A DNA stretch of 6,837 bases from contig CAVOBC010000265.1 of assembly GCA_963693635.1 (NCBI GenBank), positions 1-6,837 on the forward strand. Reading direction: 5' to 3'. Source of the DNA: CAVOBC01 sp963693635 (lineage in GTDB: Bacteria > Pseudomonadota > Gammaproteobacteria > Pseudomonadales > Azotimanducaceae). A program made the position numbers and the translations under genes. The notes under the pieces are model-generated. The model searched no databases, had not been told where the DNA came from, and saw only the letters and a list, made by a program, of their open reading frames with translations. Positions 1-6,723 of the stretch are shown one piece after another; the first letter of the stretch is position 1; every line of letters begins with the position of its first letter.

Positions 1-1
1 C

Positions 2-1252
2 GGTGAGAACGCGGGTGAGATTGCGGTGGTCATGCAGCGTGGGGCGTCGACGCTTGACGAGGCGGAAGCCATGGACATCGTCCGCAGGCAGCTTGAAGAC
101 GTGCCGGATGCACAATACACGCTTGAGCGTCCGCAGCTATTCACCTTTTCGACACCGCTTGAGATCGAGGTGTCCAGCATTAGTCTGGATGACATCAGCG
201 CAGTGGCGGACCCACTGGTGGCGATGATGTACCAATCGGACGCGTTCCGGGATGTCGAATCGTCCCTTCGCGCCGGCTACCCGGAGATCCAGATCCGGTT
301 TGATCAGGAGCGAACAGCCGCGTTGGGGCTGACGGTGCCGGAGGTCGCGGAACGGGTTGTCCAAAAGGTGCGGGGTGATGTCCCGACCGAATTTACCTGG
401 CGGGACAAGAAGGTCGACATTCGCGTTCGCGTGGAGGAAGACGACCGCAATTCTGAAGAAGACATTCGCAACATCGTCATCAATCCGGAGCGGGAGTTCC
501 AGGTGCGCCTGTCAACGGTTGCCGATGTCTCGGTGGGTATTGGACCTGCGGACATTCAACGTATCGGACAGCAGCGCGTCGCGATCATAAGCGCCAACGT
601 GCCGGATGGCGATCTTGGCAAAGCGGCTGATGTGGTCGAGTCTATGCTGGCGCAGATCGATCACCCGGTTGGCACGAAGAGCCGGGTTGGCGGGCAGAAC
701 GAGGAGATGGAGGCGTCCTTCGCATCGCTTCAGTTCGCGCTGACGCTTGCGCTCATCATGGTCTACCTTGTCATGGCGTCTCTGTTCGAATCCTTGCTAC
801 ATCCGTTCGTCATCATGTTCACGATTCCGCTCGCCGGCGTGGGCGCTGTGTTTGCGCTCGCAGCCACCGGCACGGGGATCTCCGTCGTCGTTTTTATTGG
901 CCTCATCCTGCTGGTCGGCATCGTGGTCAACAACGCGATCGTTTTGATAGATCGGGTGAATTCACTGCGCGAAGAAGGCGCAGCCAAGCGCGACGCCCTG
1001 ATTGCGGGTGCAAACCAACGGCTTCGGCCCATCCTGATGACAACGGCGACCACTGTGCTGGGTTTACTGCCAATGGCGGTCGGTTTGGGCGAAGCATCCG
1101 AGCTACGCACGCCGATGGCCGTGACCGTGATCGGCGGGCTATTATTCTCAACGCTGCTCACCCTCGTCGTGATACCTGTGGTGTATGACCTTGTCGACCG
1201 AAAACGACTTGCGGGGGATTTACGCCCCATCCTTGTAAAGGCAGAGTCATGA
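2..1252 (+). CDS. RND efflux transporter permease, C-terminal part (5' truncated by window edge)
   Basis: This is the inner-membrane, proton-driven permease of a tripartite efflux pump (AcrB/HAE-type RND superfamily). The reading frame is open from base 2, so the true start lies upstream. The visible 416 residues are about 40% of a usual ~1020-1070 residue RND protein. The first ~235 residues are the second periplasmic porter/docking region, with the typical segment around 'AALGLTVPEVAERV'. Five hydrophobic segments follow, matching TM8-TM12: 'FALTLALIMVYLVMASLFES', a TM9 starting 'PFVIMFTIPLAG', TM10 with 'GIVVNNAIVLID', TM11 starting 'RLRPILMT', and TM12 ending 'VVIPVVYDLV'. TM10 has Asn (codon 929-931) where AcrB has the proton-relay Lys940. 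The AcrB Arg971 and Thr978 equivalents are kept in 'RLRPILMT'. The stop overlaps the start of the next RND gene as ATGA, implying translational coupling. Substrate is unknown; multidrug or lipophilic compounds are plausible. Confidence 0.95.
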   Translation, partial: GENAGEIAVVMQRGASTLDEAEAMDIVRRQLEDVPDAQYTLERPQLFTFSTPLEIEVSSISLDDISAVADPLVAMMYQSDAFRDVESSLRAGYPEIQIRFDQERTAALGLTVPEVAERVVQKVRGDVPTEFTWRDKKVDIRVRVEEDDRNSEEDIRNIVINPEREFQVRLSTVADVSVGIGPADIQRIGQQRVAIISANVPDGDLGKAADVVESMLAQIDHPVGTKSRVGGQNEEMEASFASLQFALTLALIMVYLVMASLFESLLHPFVIMFTIPLAGVGAVFALAATGTGISVVVFIGLILLVGIVVNNAIVLIDRVNSLREEGAAKRDALIAGANQRLRPILMTTATTVLGLLPMAVGLGEASELRTPMAVTVIGGLLFSTLLTLVVIPVVYDLVDRKRLAGDLRPILVKAES

Positions 1253-4200
1253 CCCTATCCCAACTCTCGATCCGCCGACCCGTCACAGTCGTGATGGTAT
1301 TTCTCGGTCTGGCGCTCATCGGCGTGTTTGCTGCGTTTCGGCTACCGATCGAAGAGTTTCCCGAGATTGAAGTCCCCTACGTCGGACTCAGCGTGCCCTA
1401 CGGCAACGCGACTGCGCAGGAGATGGAGCGCAACATCACGCGTCCGGTGGAAGAGGTACTGTCCACGATGAGCGGCGTCGAACGCATGTTCAGCTTCTCT
1501 CGGCCCGGGATGGTCTTTTTCAACATCTCGCTCCGCAAGGACGGTGATGTCACGGGCAAAGGGATTGAGGCCAAGGAACTGGTCGAAGGGATCAGGCACC
1601 GGCTTCCGGGCGATGTGCGGTACATCAACCTAAGGCAGCGCGATCCGAACGATAAGCCCATCACCAATGTGTTGATCACGGCGCCAAATCTCAATCCTGA
1701 CAATGCCTTCCACGTGCTTGAGACGCAGGTGCGCGCCGAACTCGAGCGATTGCCCGGCGTCAACTCGGTCGACCTTTACGGCATTGTCGAAAATGAGGTC
1801 AAAGTGCAACTCGACCCGGACCGGGTGGCGGCGTACGGCCTCGATTACGTCGACGTTCGCCGGCGATTGCAGCGAGCTAACTTCTTTGCGTCGGCGGGAC
1901 ACTTCGACTCCTCCCGAACAGAATTCCAGGTGCGACCACTCGGACGGTTTGAGGATCTGAGCTCCATTCGTTCGCTGCCGCTCAATGACGCGGGGCTGAC
2001 GCTGGCGGACGTTGCGAGCGTGACGCTCAAGCCGAACAAGGAGACCGACCGCCGTCTCGTCAACGGTGTGCGGTCGGTCGGCGTGTCTGTCTTCAAACGC
2101 CCGGAAGCAAACCTCGTCGCAGTGTGGCGCACCGTGCAGTCCCGCCTGGACAAGATTCAGCAAGAGGAGGTTTTTTCACAAGCGGAGTTCCACTCGCTTA
2201 ACAGCGTGGCCGAGACCGTGGTCGATTCGCTCAATGCCTTGCGTGACAGCGGCTTGCTCGGTGGCTTTCTATCAGTCGTCGTGCTGTTTCTGTTTCTGCG
2301 TCAGGCGCAGACGTCCATCTTGATCGCGGCTACCGTGCCGCTGGCGTTGTCCGCGACGCTCGGGTTGATGTACTTCCTGGATATGACGCTCAACCTTTTA
2401 TCGCTAGTTGGCCTGATGTTGGCGGTGGGGTTGCTGGTTGACAACAGCGTGGTTGTCGCCGAAGCGATCGCGCTGCGACGGCGGGACAAGGGTACAGATC
2501 CGATGAATGCCGCCAGCGAGGGGGTATCGGAAGTAGCGCTCGCGATCACAGCGGGAACCCTGACGACCGTGGTGGTGTTCGTGCCCGCGTTCATGACCGA
2601 CATTCAGCAGGTCGCGATGATACAGCAGAATATCGCAGTGCCGCTCTGCACGTCGCTACTCGGGTCCCTCCTTGTCGCGCAAACGATGGTCCCCACCGTG
2701 ATGGCGCGATTGCCACTCCCGCGGACCGAGCCCAAACATCGGGCCATCGACTGGCTGGCGCTGCACTATGAAACGGCTATCCGCGCGACGCTTCGATACC
2801 GATTTATCAGCCTCGTGGTTGTCGCTGGCGTCGGTGCGAGCGGCTATTACGCTTACAAGCAGCTAAGTGTTGATATGAATCCGGCGCAGGAGTCCGAGCA
2901 GCTTGAGCTCTCGTATTACGTGCGGGGATCGCTGGATATCGAGTACATCGAAGAATTCGTGCGCGACGTTGACGGCTATCTCCTCGATAACAAGGCGCGT
3001 TTTCAGATTGAGGATATTTTTACGCGTTATGACACGGATCGTGGCTCGACCACGATCACCTTGATCGATGACGCGACGCTTGGCAGCCAGGTTCTGCAGG
3101 CAATGATCATGGATGGTATACCCGAGAAGCCGAATATTCGGTTGCGATTTCGCTCGCGCAATCGCGGCTTTGGTGGTCGCGGCAGTTGGGACAGCGGGGG
3201 CCTTGGCTTGCGGCTTGTGGGTGACTCGACAACTGAACTGCTGACGATTGCCGATGACCTCGTGGCGCTTCTGGAACAGCATGAGAATCTCACCAATGTG
3301 CAACACGATGGTGAATCAAGCAGCAGCGAACTGCGCATCGAGTTCAAGCCCGAGCAGGCGGGGCAGTTGGGTATCACTGCGCAGCAGATCTCGCAGTCCG
3401 TCTCTATTGCCCTTGGCGGGCAGGCGATGCAGCGCGGGATTGTTCAGGAGGGTCGGGAAACGAACATCTATCTCGAACTCGAGGACACGGAAGAAGCGGG
3501 TCTGGATACCGTCCGTGAACTTGCCATCTTTAAACCAGATGGTGGCACTGTGCCACTTGAGACAGTCGCCAACATCACTTTTGATTCGTCGTTACGCGTG
3601 ATACGGCGCGAGAATCGCGAGACCTCGCTGAACGTCAACTTCTCGGTGAAAGAGGGCGGGCCAGTGGTGGGTCAGACAATCGTTGAGGACGTGATGAAGC
3701 GCTACGAACTGCCGCCCGGGTACCGGTGGGAACTGGGTCGTGATTTTGAAAGCGACAATGAAATGTTCCGTGAACTGGCGATTAATGTTGCGTTGGCGGT
3801 TGCCCTCGTTTACATGTTGATGGCGGCACTCTTTGAGTCGGTGCTGTTTCCGACAACCGTCGTGGTCGCGATTGGCTACTCCATGGTCGGCGTCTTCTGG
3901 TTCCTGTGGGCGACGGACACGACGCTCACGTCGATGGCGTTGACCGGAATGTTGTTGCTGTCGGGCATTGTAGTGAACAACGGCATCGTGCTTCTGAACC
4001 GCGTGCAACAACTACGTCGCGGCGGTATGGATCGCCTGGAGGCGATCGTGGCAAGCGGCCGTCACCGCTTACGTCCGATACTCATGACCGTTTGCACGAC
4101 GATTGCCGGCATGATCCCGCTCGCCGTTGGTGATGTGCGCGTTGGTGGCATGGGACCATCCTATTTTCCGATGGCAAGGGCGTTGATCGGAGGACTGGCA

Positions 4201-4317
4201 TTCTCCACCGTGATCACGCTCCTCTTCCTGCCCCTCATCTATGTGCTGCTTGACGACATCAGGCATGGGCTTTGGAATTTCTGGCGTGGTGCGCGAGCGA
4301 AGGCGGCTGCCATCTGA
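1249..4317 (+). CDS. RND efflux transporter permease (AcrB/HAE-type), complete
   Basis: A full-length second RND permease (1022 residues, normal for the family), acting in the inner membrane as a proton/substrate antiporter. The start ATG sits inside the ATGA overlap with the preceding RND gene and has a modest Shine-Dalgarno AAAGG (1237-1241). The layout is classic: TM1 ~12-30, periplasmic loop ~31-333 ('EEFPEIEVPYVGLSVPYGNA' at its start), TM2-TM6 ~334-482, TM7 ~517-535, second periplasmic loop ~540-840, and TM8-TM12 ~843-1000. TM4 carries 'GLLVDNSVVVAEAI', so the AcrB Asp407 equivalent is Asp398 but the Asp408 position is Asn399. TM10 has 'GIVVNNGIVLLN' (Asn910 at the Lys940 position). Arg940 and Thr947 match AcrB Arg971 and Thr978. 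A Gly/Arg-rich stretch lies at ~631-656 in the periplasmic loop; related transporters often have one there. Two different adjacent RND subunits recall MdtB/MdtC-type heteromeric pumps, but a homomeric assembly is possible. Substrate cannot be assigned. Confidence 0.97.
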   Translation: MTLSQLSIRRPVTVVMVFLGLALIGVFAAFRLPIEEFPEIEVPYVGLSVPYGNATAQEMERNITRPVEEVLSTMSGVERMFSFSRPGMVFFNISLRKDGDVTGKGIEAKELVEGIRHRLPGDVRYINLRQRDPNDKPITNVLITAPNLNPDNAFHVLETQVRAELERLPGVNSVDLYGIVENEVKVQLDPDRVAAYGLDYVDVRRRLQRANFFASAGHFDSSRTEFQVRPLGRFEDLSSIRSLPLNDAGLTLADVASVTLKPNKETDRRLVNGVRSVGVSVFKRPEANLVAVWRTVQSRLDKIQQEEVFSQAEFHSLNSVAETVVDSLNALRDSGLLGGFLSVVVLFLFLRQAQTSILIAATVPLALSATLGLMYFLDMTLNLLSLVGLMLAVGLLVDNSVVVAEAIALRRRDKGTDPMNAASEGVSEVALAITAGTLTTVVVFVPAFMTDIQQVAMIQQNIAVPLCTSLLGSLLVAQTMVPTVMARLPLPRTEPKHRAIDWLALHYETAIRATLRYRFISLVVVAGVGASGYYAYKQLSVDMNPAQESEQLELSYYVRGSLDIEYIEEFVRDVDGYLLDNKARFQIEDIFTRYDTDRGSTTITLIDDATLGSQVLQAMIMDGIPEKPNIRLRFRSRNRGFGGRGSWDSGGLGLRLVGDSTTELLTIADDLVALLEQHENLTNVQHDGESSSSELRIEFKPEQAGQLGITAQQISQSVSIALGGQAMQRGIVQEGRETNIYLELEDTEEAGLDTVRELAIFKPDGGTVPLETVANITFDSSLRVIRRENRETSLNVNFSVKEGGPVVGQTIVEDVMKRYELPPGYRWELGRDFESDNEMFRELAINVALAVALVYMLMAALFESVLFPTTVVVAIGYSMVGVFWFLWATDTTLTSMALTGMLLLSGIVVNNGIVLLNRVQQLRRGGMDRLEAIVASGRHRLRPILMTVCTTIAGMIPLAVGDVRVGGMGPSYFPMARALIGGLAFSTVITLLFLPLIYVLLDDIRHGLWNFWRGARAKAAAI

Positions 4318-4341
4318 GGGCAAACCATCGCCGCAGGGTGC

Positions 4342-4370
4342 TTGCCGCTAGCGGGTGATCGCTGCACAAT
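4342..4370 (+). promoter_or_regulatory. Candidate sigma70-like promoter for the enolase-superfamily/LLM gene pair
   Basis: TTGCCG (4342-4347) and CACAAT (4365-4370) are separated by 17 bases and match the -35 and -10 consensus at 4 of 6 positions each. Transcription would begin near 4377, giving a leader of about 30 bases before the ATG at 4406. This is a weak match in a GC-rich genome of unknown lineage. Read-through from the RND genes, 88 bases upstream, is an alternative. Confidence 0.27.
4345..4354. promoter_or_regulatory. 10-base perfect palindrome, possible operator
   Basis: CCGCTAGCGG is a perfect palindrome in the 88-base gap. It begins within the candidate -35 hexamer and extends into the spacer. 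A repressor site is a reasonable guess from the position, but short GC-rich palindromes arise by chance. No second copy was noticed near the other genes. Confidence 0.2.
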
Positions 4371-4405
4371 CGGTGTCCCCAAGCGCCACCTGTGCGGTCC
4401 GATTG

Positions 4406-5509
4406 ATGAAGATCACGAACGTCAAGGTTGACACCTTTAACTGGAAGAGCGAACCCTGGAAAACAGGCGTTGGCGTCAAGTTTGGTGATGTGCGGCAACT
4501 CGGGGTCGTTACGGTAGAGACGGACGCAGGCATCAGCGGCAATGCGTTTCTTGGCTCGTCGCGAATGGGTGCAGAGCATTTTATTCCTGGCTTGATCGAG
4601 TTCATAAAGCCGATCGTGGTCGGTGCCAATCCCCAGGATATCGGCAAGATCTGGTCACAGCTCTGGAAGATGAACCGCTCGGTCTCGACTTATGTCATTG
4701 GTGCCATCGACATCTGTCTGTGGGACATCAACGGCAAGATCGCGGGACAGCCAATTCATCGGCTCCTTGGCACGTGTAGAGAGTCGGTGCCTGCCTATTC
4801 CAGCACCGCCTGGCATGAGACCTATGAAGCGTACGCCGAGGAAGCGGTGCACTTTCGCGATCTGGGCTGGCGTGCCCACAAGATTCATCCGCATGGGGAG
4901 CCCGGCGCCGATGTGCGGATCTGTCAGGTAGTCCGTGATGCGGTCGGTGACGATATGGAATTGATGTTGGACTCCATGTGGGCCTATCAATATGAGGATG
5001 CGCTGCGCGTTGGTCGGGCGATTGAAGAGCTGGACTACTACTGGTACGAAGACCCGCTCGTCGAGGAAGATATCTACAACTACGTGAAACTGCACCAGAA
5101 GCTCGATATTCCGATCATGTCCACGGAGTACGCGCCGGGCCGGTACTACGGCATGACCTCGTGGATTACCCAGTACGCCACCGATCTCCTGCGCGGCGAC
5201 GTCGCGATAACGGGAGGTATCACGCCACTCATTCGGCTTTGTCACCTGGCGGAAGGCTTCAACATGAAGTGTGAGATTCACCACGGCGGCAATAGTCTGA
5301 ATAATGTGGCGAATCTGCACGTGACGATGGCGGTGACCAACTGCGAGTTCTACGAGGTGTTTCCTTGCACGGGCGCCAACCAGTATGGTCTGGTCAATGA
5401 TATTGAAGTGGATGGCAACGGTCTCGTCCATGCACCCACCCGGCCCGGGTTGGGCTACGACATTGATTGGGATCTTGTGAAGTCAGAACACACGCACACC
5501 TACGAATAA
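4406..5509 (+). CDS. Mandelate racemase/muconate lactonizing enzyme family protein (enolase superfamily)
   Basis: A cytoplasmic Mg2+-dependent enzyme that would abstract the proton alpha to a carboxylate, as in the acid-sugar dehydratases, racemases and epimerases of this superfamily. It is 367 residues long, normal for the family. Residues ~1-125 form the capping domain ('MKITNVKVDTFNW' is a typical first strand), and ~126-340 the (beta/alpha)7beta barrel. By alignment with mandelate racemase, the metal ligands are Asp189 ('MLDSMW'), Glu215 ('YEDP') and Glu241 ('STEYAPG'). The His-Asp dyad is His292 ('EIHHGGN') with Asp265, and Glu314 matches Glu317. The second-strand motif is Lys159-Ile-His161, so the usual second Lys is His. 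I chose ATG 4406. A GTG at 4355 in the same frame would add 17 residues ('MIAAQSVSPSATCAVRL') that do not look like the family. No strong Shine-Dalgarno precedes either start. The LLM oxidoreductase gene follows after 25 bases, probably in one operon. Dehydratase of a sugar acid is my preferred guess; the substrate is not identifiable. Confidence 0.93.
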   Translation: MKITNVKVDTFNWKSEPWKTGVGVKFGDVRQLGVVTVETDAGISGNAFLGSSRMGAEHFIPGLIEFIKPIVVGANPQDIGKIWSQLWKMNRSVSTYVIGAIDICLWDINGKIAGQPIHRLLGTCRESVPAYSSTAWHETYEAYAEEAVHFRDLGWRAHKIHPHGEPGADVRICQVVRDAVGDDMELMLDSMWAYQYEDALRVGRAIEELDYYWYEDPLVEEDIYNYVKLHQKLDIPIMSTEYAPGRYYGMTSWITQYATDLLRGDVAITGGITPLIRLCHLAEGFNMKCEIHHGGNSLNNVANLHVTMAVTNCEFYEVFPCTGANQYGLVNDIEVDGNGLVHAPTRPGLGYDIDWDLVKSEHTHTYE

Positions 5510-5521
5510 CCAAAAGTGGCG

Positions 5522-5528
5522 AAAGGAG
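5522..5528 (+). promoter_or_regulatory. Strong Shine-Dalgarno of the LLM oxidoreductase gene
   Basis: AAAGGAG ends 6 bases before the ATG at 5535 and fixes the start of the oxidoreductase gene. It is clearly stronger than the sites before the RND and enolase-superfamily genes, suggesting efficient independent initiation within the short 25-base intergenic gap. Confidence 0.8.
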
Positions 5529-5534
5529 AAGACG

Positions 5535-6536
5535 ATGAAATTGAGTGTTGGCATGGGTCCGCTCGGACCACCTGGCGGAGAGAGCATCATTGCCCATGCG
5601 CAGGAAGCCGAAAACCTTGGCTATAGCTGCGTCTGGGCGCCGGAGATCTACGGGCATGACTGCTTTACTCCGCTCGCCTGGATCGCGGCGAATACGACGA
5701 AGATTCAGCTTGGCACCTCGATCATGCAGATCTCGGCGCGCACACCGGCGAGTTCGGCGATGCATGCCGTGACACTAGACTACCTGAGCGAGGGGCGCTT
5801 CAACCTCGGTATCGGTGTGTCGGGTCCGCAGGTGGTTGAAGGTTGGTATGGTCAGCCCTATCCAAAGCCGCTCGCAAGAACCCGCGAGTGGATTTCTATT
5901 TTCCGCAAGATCGTCGCACGTGACGAGCCTGTGTCGCATGATGGCAAGCACTACCAGTTGCCCCTCCAGGGTGGCATGGGGCTTGGCAAACCGCTGAAAC
6001 TGATCCTGCACCCGGTCCGGGAAGAGATCCCGCTCTACCTGGGCGCTGAAGGTCCGAAGAACGTAGCGCTGGGTGCCGAGTTGTGTGATGGTTGGATTCC
6101 AATGCTCATCTCGCCATATCGGATGATGGACGTGTATAAGGACTCGCTCGCTCACCGACCTCCCGACTTTGATATCGTTGCAGGCGTCAGCGTGATCATT
6201 GATGACGATGTGAAGCGGGGTCTCGAATCGATTCGTCAGCACATCGGTTTCTACGTTGGTGGCATGGGCGCCAAGAGCTTCAACGTGCACAAGGATCACG
6301 TCGCGCGACAGGGCTTCGCCGAGGTCGCCGACAAGATTCAGGACCTGTTCCTTGCTGGCAAGAAAGATCAGGCTATCGCCGCGGTCCCCGATGAACTCTG
6401 TGATGAGATGGCGCTGGTTGGCCCGAGGGAGCGGATACGTGATCGGCTTGCCGCGTGGAAGGAAAGTCCGGTGACCACGATCAACGTGGGTGGCAACAAA
6501 GAAGCGCTGCAGTTTATGGCGGAGGAATTGCTCTAG
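5535..6536 (+). CDS. LLM class flavin/F420-dependent oxidoreductase (Rv3520c-like)
   Basis: A cytoplasmic luciferase-like TIM-barrel oxidoreductase of 333 residues, close to the ~340-350 usual for the Rv3520c-like group, whose members are predicted to bind coenzyme F420 rather than FMN. Recognisable family blocks, in order: 'FTPLAWIA' (44-51), 'LGTSIMQISARTP' (59-71), 'LDYLSEGRFNLGIGVSGPQV' (81-100) running into 'VEGWYGQPY' (101-109), 'KPLARTREW' (111-119), 'GLGKPLKL' (149-156), 'PLYLGAEGPKNVALGAE' (166-182), 'DGWIP' (185-189), and a C-terminal 'VPDELCDEMALVGPRERI' (284-301). The N-terminal segment is Gly/Pro-rich ('GMGPLGPPGGES') and differs from what I recall for the family, where an LGLxLGYWG-like strand is common. 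A strong Shine-Dalgarno and the 25-base gap after the enolase-superfamily gene suggest co-transcription and a shared pathway. It likely transfers hydride to or from an organic substrate using reduced F420 or flavin; the substrate is unknown. The cofactor assignment rests on family resemblance only. Confidence 0.95.
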   Translation: MKLSVGMGPLGPPGGESIIAHAQEAENLGYSCVWAPEIYGHDCFTPLAWIAANTTKIQLGTSIMQISARTPASSAMHAVTLDYLSEGRFNLGIGVSGPQVVEGWYGQPYPKPLARTREWISIFRKIVARDEPVSHDGKHYQLPLQGGMGLGKPLKLILHPVREEIPLYLGAEGPKNVALGAELCDGWIPMLISPYRMMDVYKDSLAHRPPDFDIVAGVSVIIDDDVKRGLESIRQHIGFYVGGMGAKSFNVHKDHVARQGFAEVADKIQDLFLAGKKDQAIAAVPDELCDEMALVGPRERIRDRLAAWKESPVTTINVGGNKEALQFMAEELL

Positions 6537-6554
6537 CGGCTCGCAGTTGGGGGA

Positions 6555-6586
6555 GCTGAAAGGGTACAGGAGAGTACTTTTTCAGC
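6555..6586 (+). terminator. 13-bp stem-loop 18 bases after the LLM stop, candidate terminator
   Basis: GCTGAAAGGGTAC (6555-6567) pairs along its full length with GTACTTTTTCAGC (6574-6586), using two G-U wobbles, around the loop AGGAGA. Its position directly after the last stop codon fits transcript termination or 3'-end protection. It is not a canonical intrinsic terminator: the five-T run (6578-6582) lies inside the 3' arm rather than after it. The inner GTAC hairpin followed by those five Ts would be a shorter, weaker terminator-like form. Confidence 0.5.
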
Positions 6587-6677
6587 GATCCGCTTGAGAT
6601 TGATCGACCCCAACGGTGGTAGGCGGCTCCGGGCCGTTGCTGCAGTTTGAGGTAGAGCCGACGCAGTCCGCCCTTAC

Positions 6678-6723
6678 GCCGCGTACCATCATAGAGTACG
6701 CCGCATGCCATCATAAAGAGTAC
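6678..6723. repeat. Two-copy imperfect tandem repeat, 22 and 24 bases
   Basis: Unit 1 (6678-6699) and unit 2 (6700-6723) share the frame GCCGC..CCATCATA..GAGTAC. They differ by a transposed GT/AT pair region near the fifth to seventh bases and by two extra As in unit 2. Unit 1 also forms an inverted repeat with the start of unit 2: GCGTAC (6681-6686) pairs with GTACGC (6696-6701) around a 9-base loop, and the pairing extends by two more pairs past one mismatch. The function is unknown. Confidence 0.6.

Noticed and set aside
1630..2163. 177-codon minus-strand open frame inside the second RND gene
   Set aside because: It is opposite the conserved RND periplasmic domain, has no recognisable domain and no separate start signals; it is a shadow frame.
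4355..4405. In-frame upstream GTG start giving a 17-residue extension to the enolase-superfamily protein
   Set aside because: The extension has no family resemblance and no Shine-Dalgarno. The protein from ATG 4406 begins with a typical first beta strand. The upstream start would also lie before the candidate transcript start.
4655..5431. 258-codon open frame on the minus strand inside the enolase-superfamily gene
   Set aside because: It lies wholly opposite a well-supported gene with clear family motifs, its translation resembles no family, and GC-rich genes commonly leave such open antisense frames.
6594..6622. TTGAGA as a -35 element for a downstream promoter
   Set aside because: No acceptable -10 hexamer lies 16-18 bases downstream.
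6678..6723. Start of a CRISPR array
   Set aside because: The two repeat units are adjacent with no spacer between them, are imperfect, and no cas gene is nearby.
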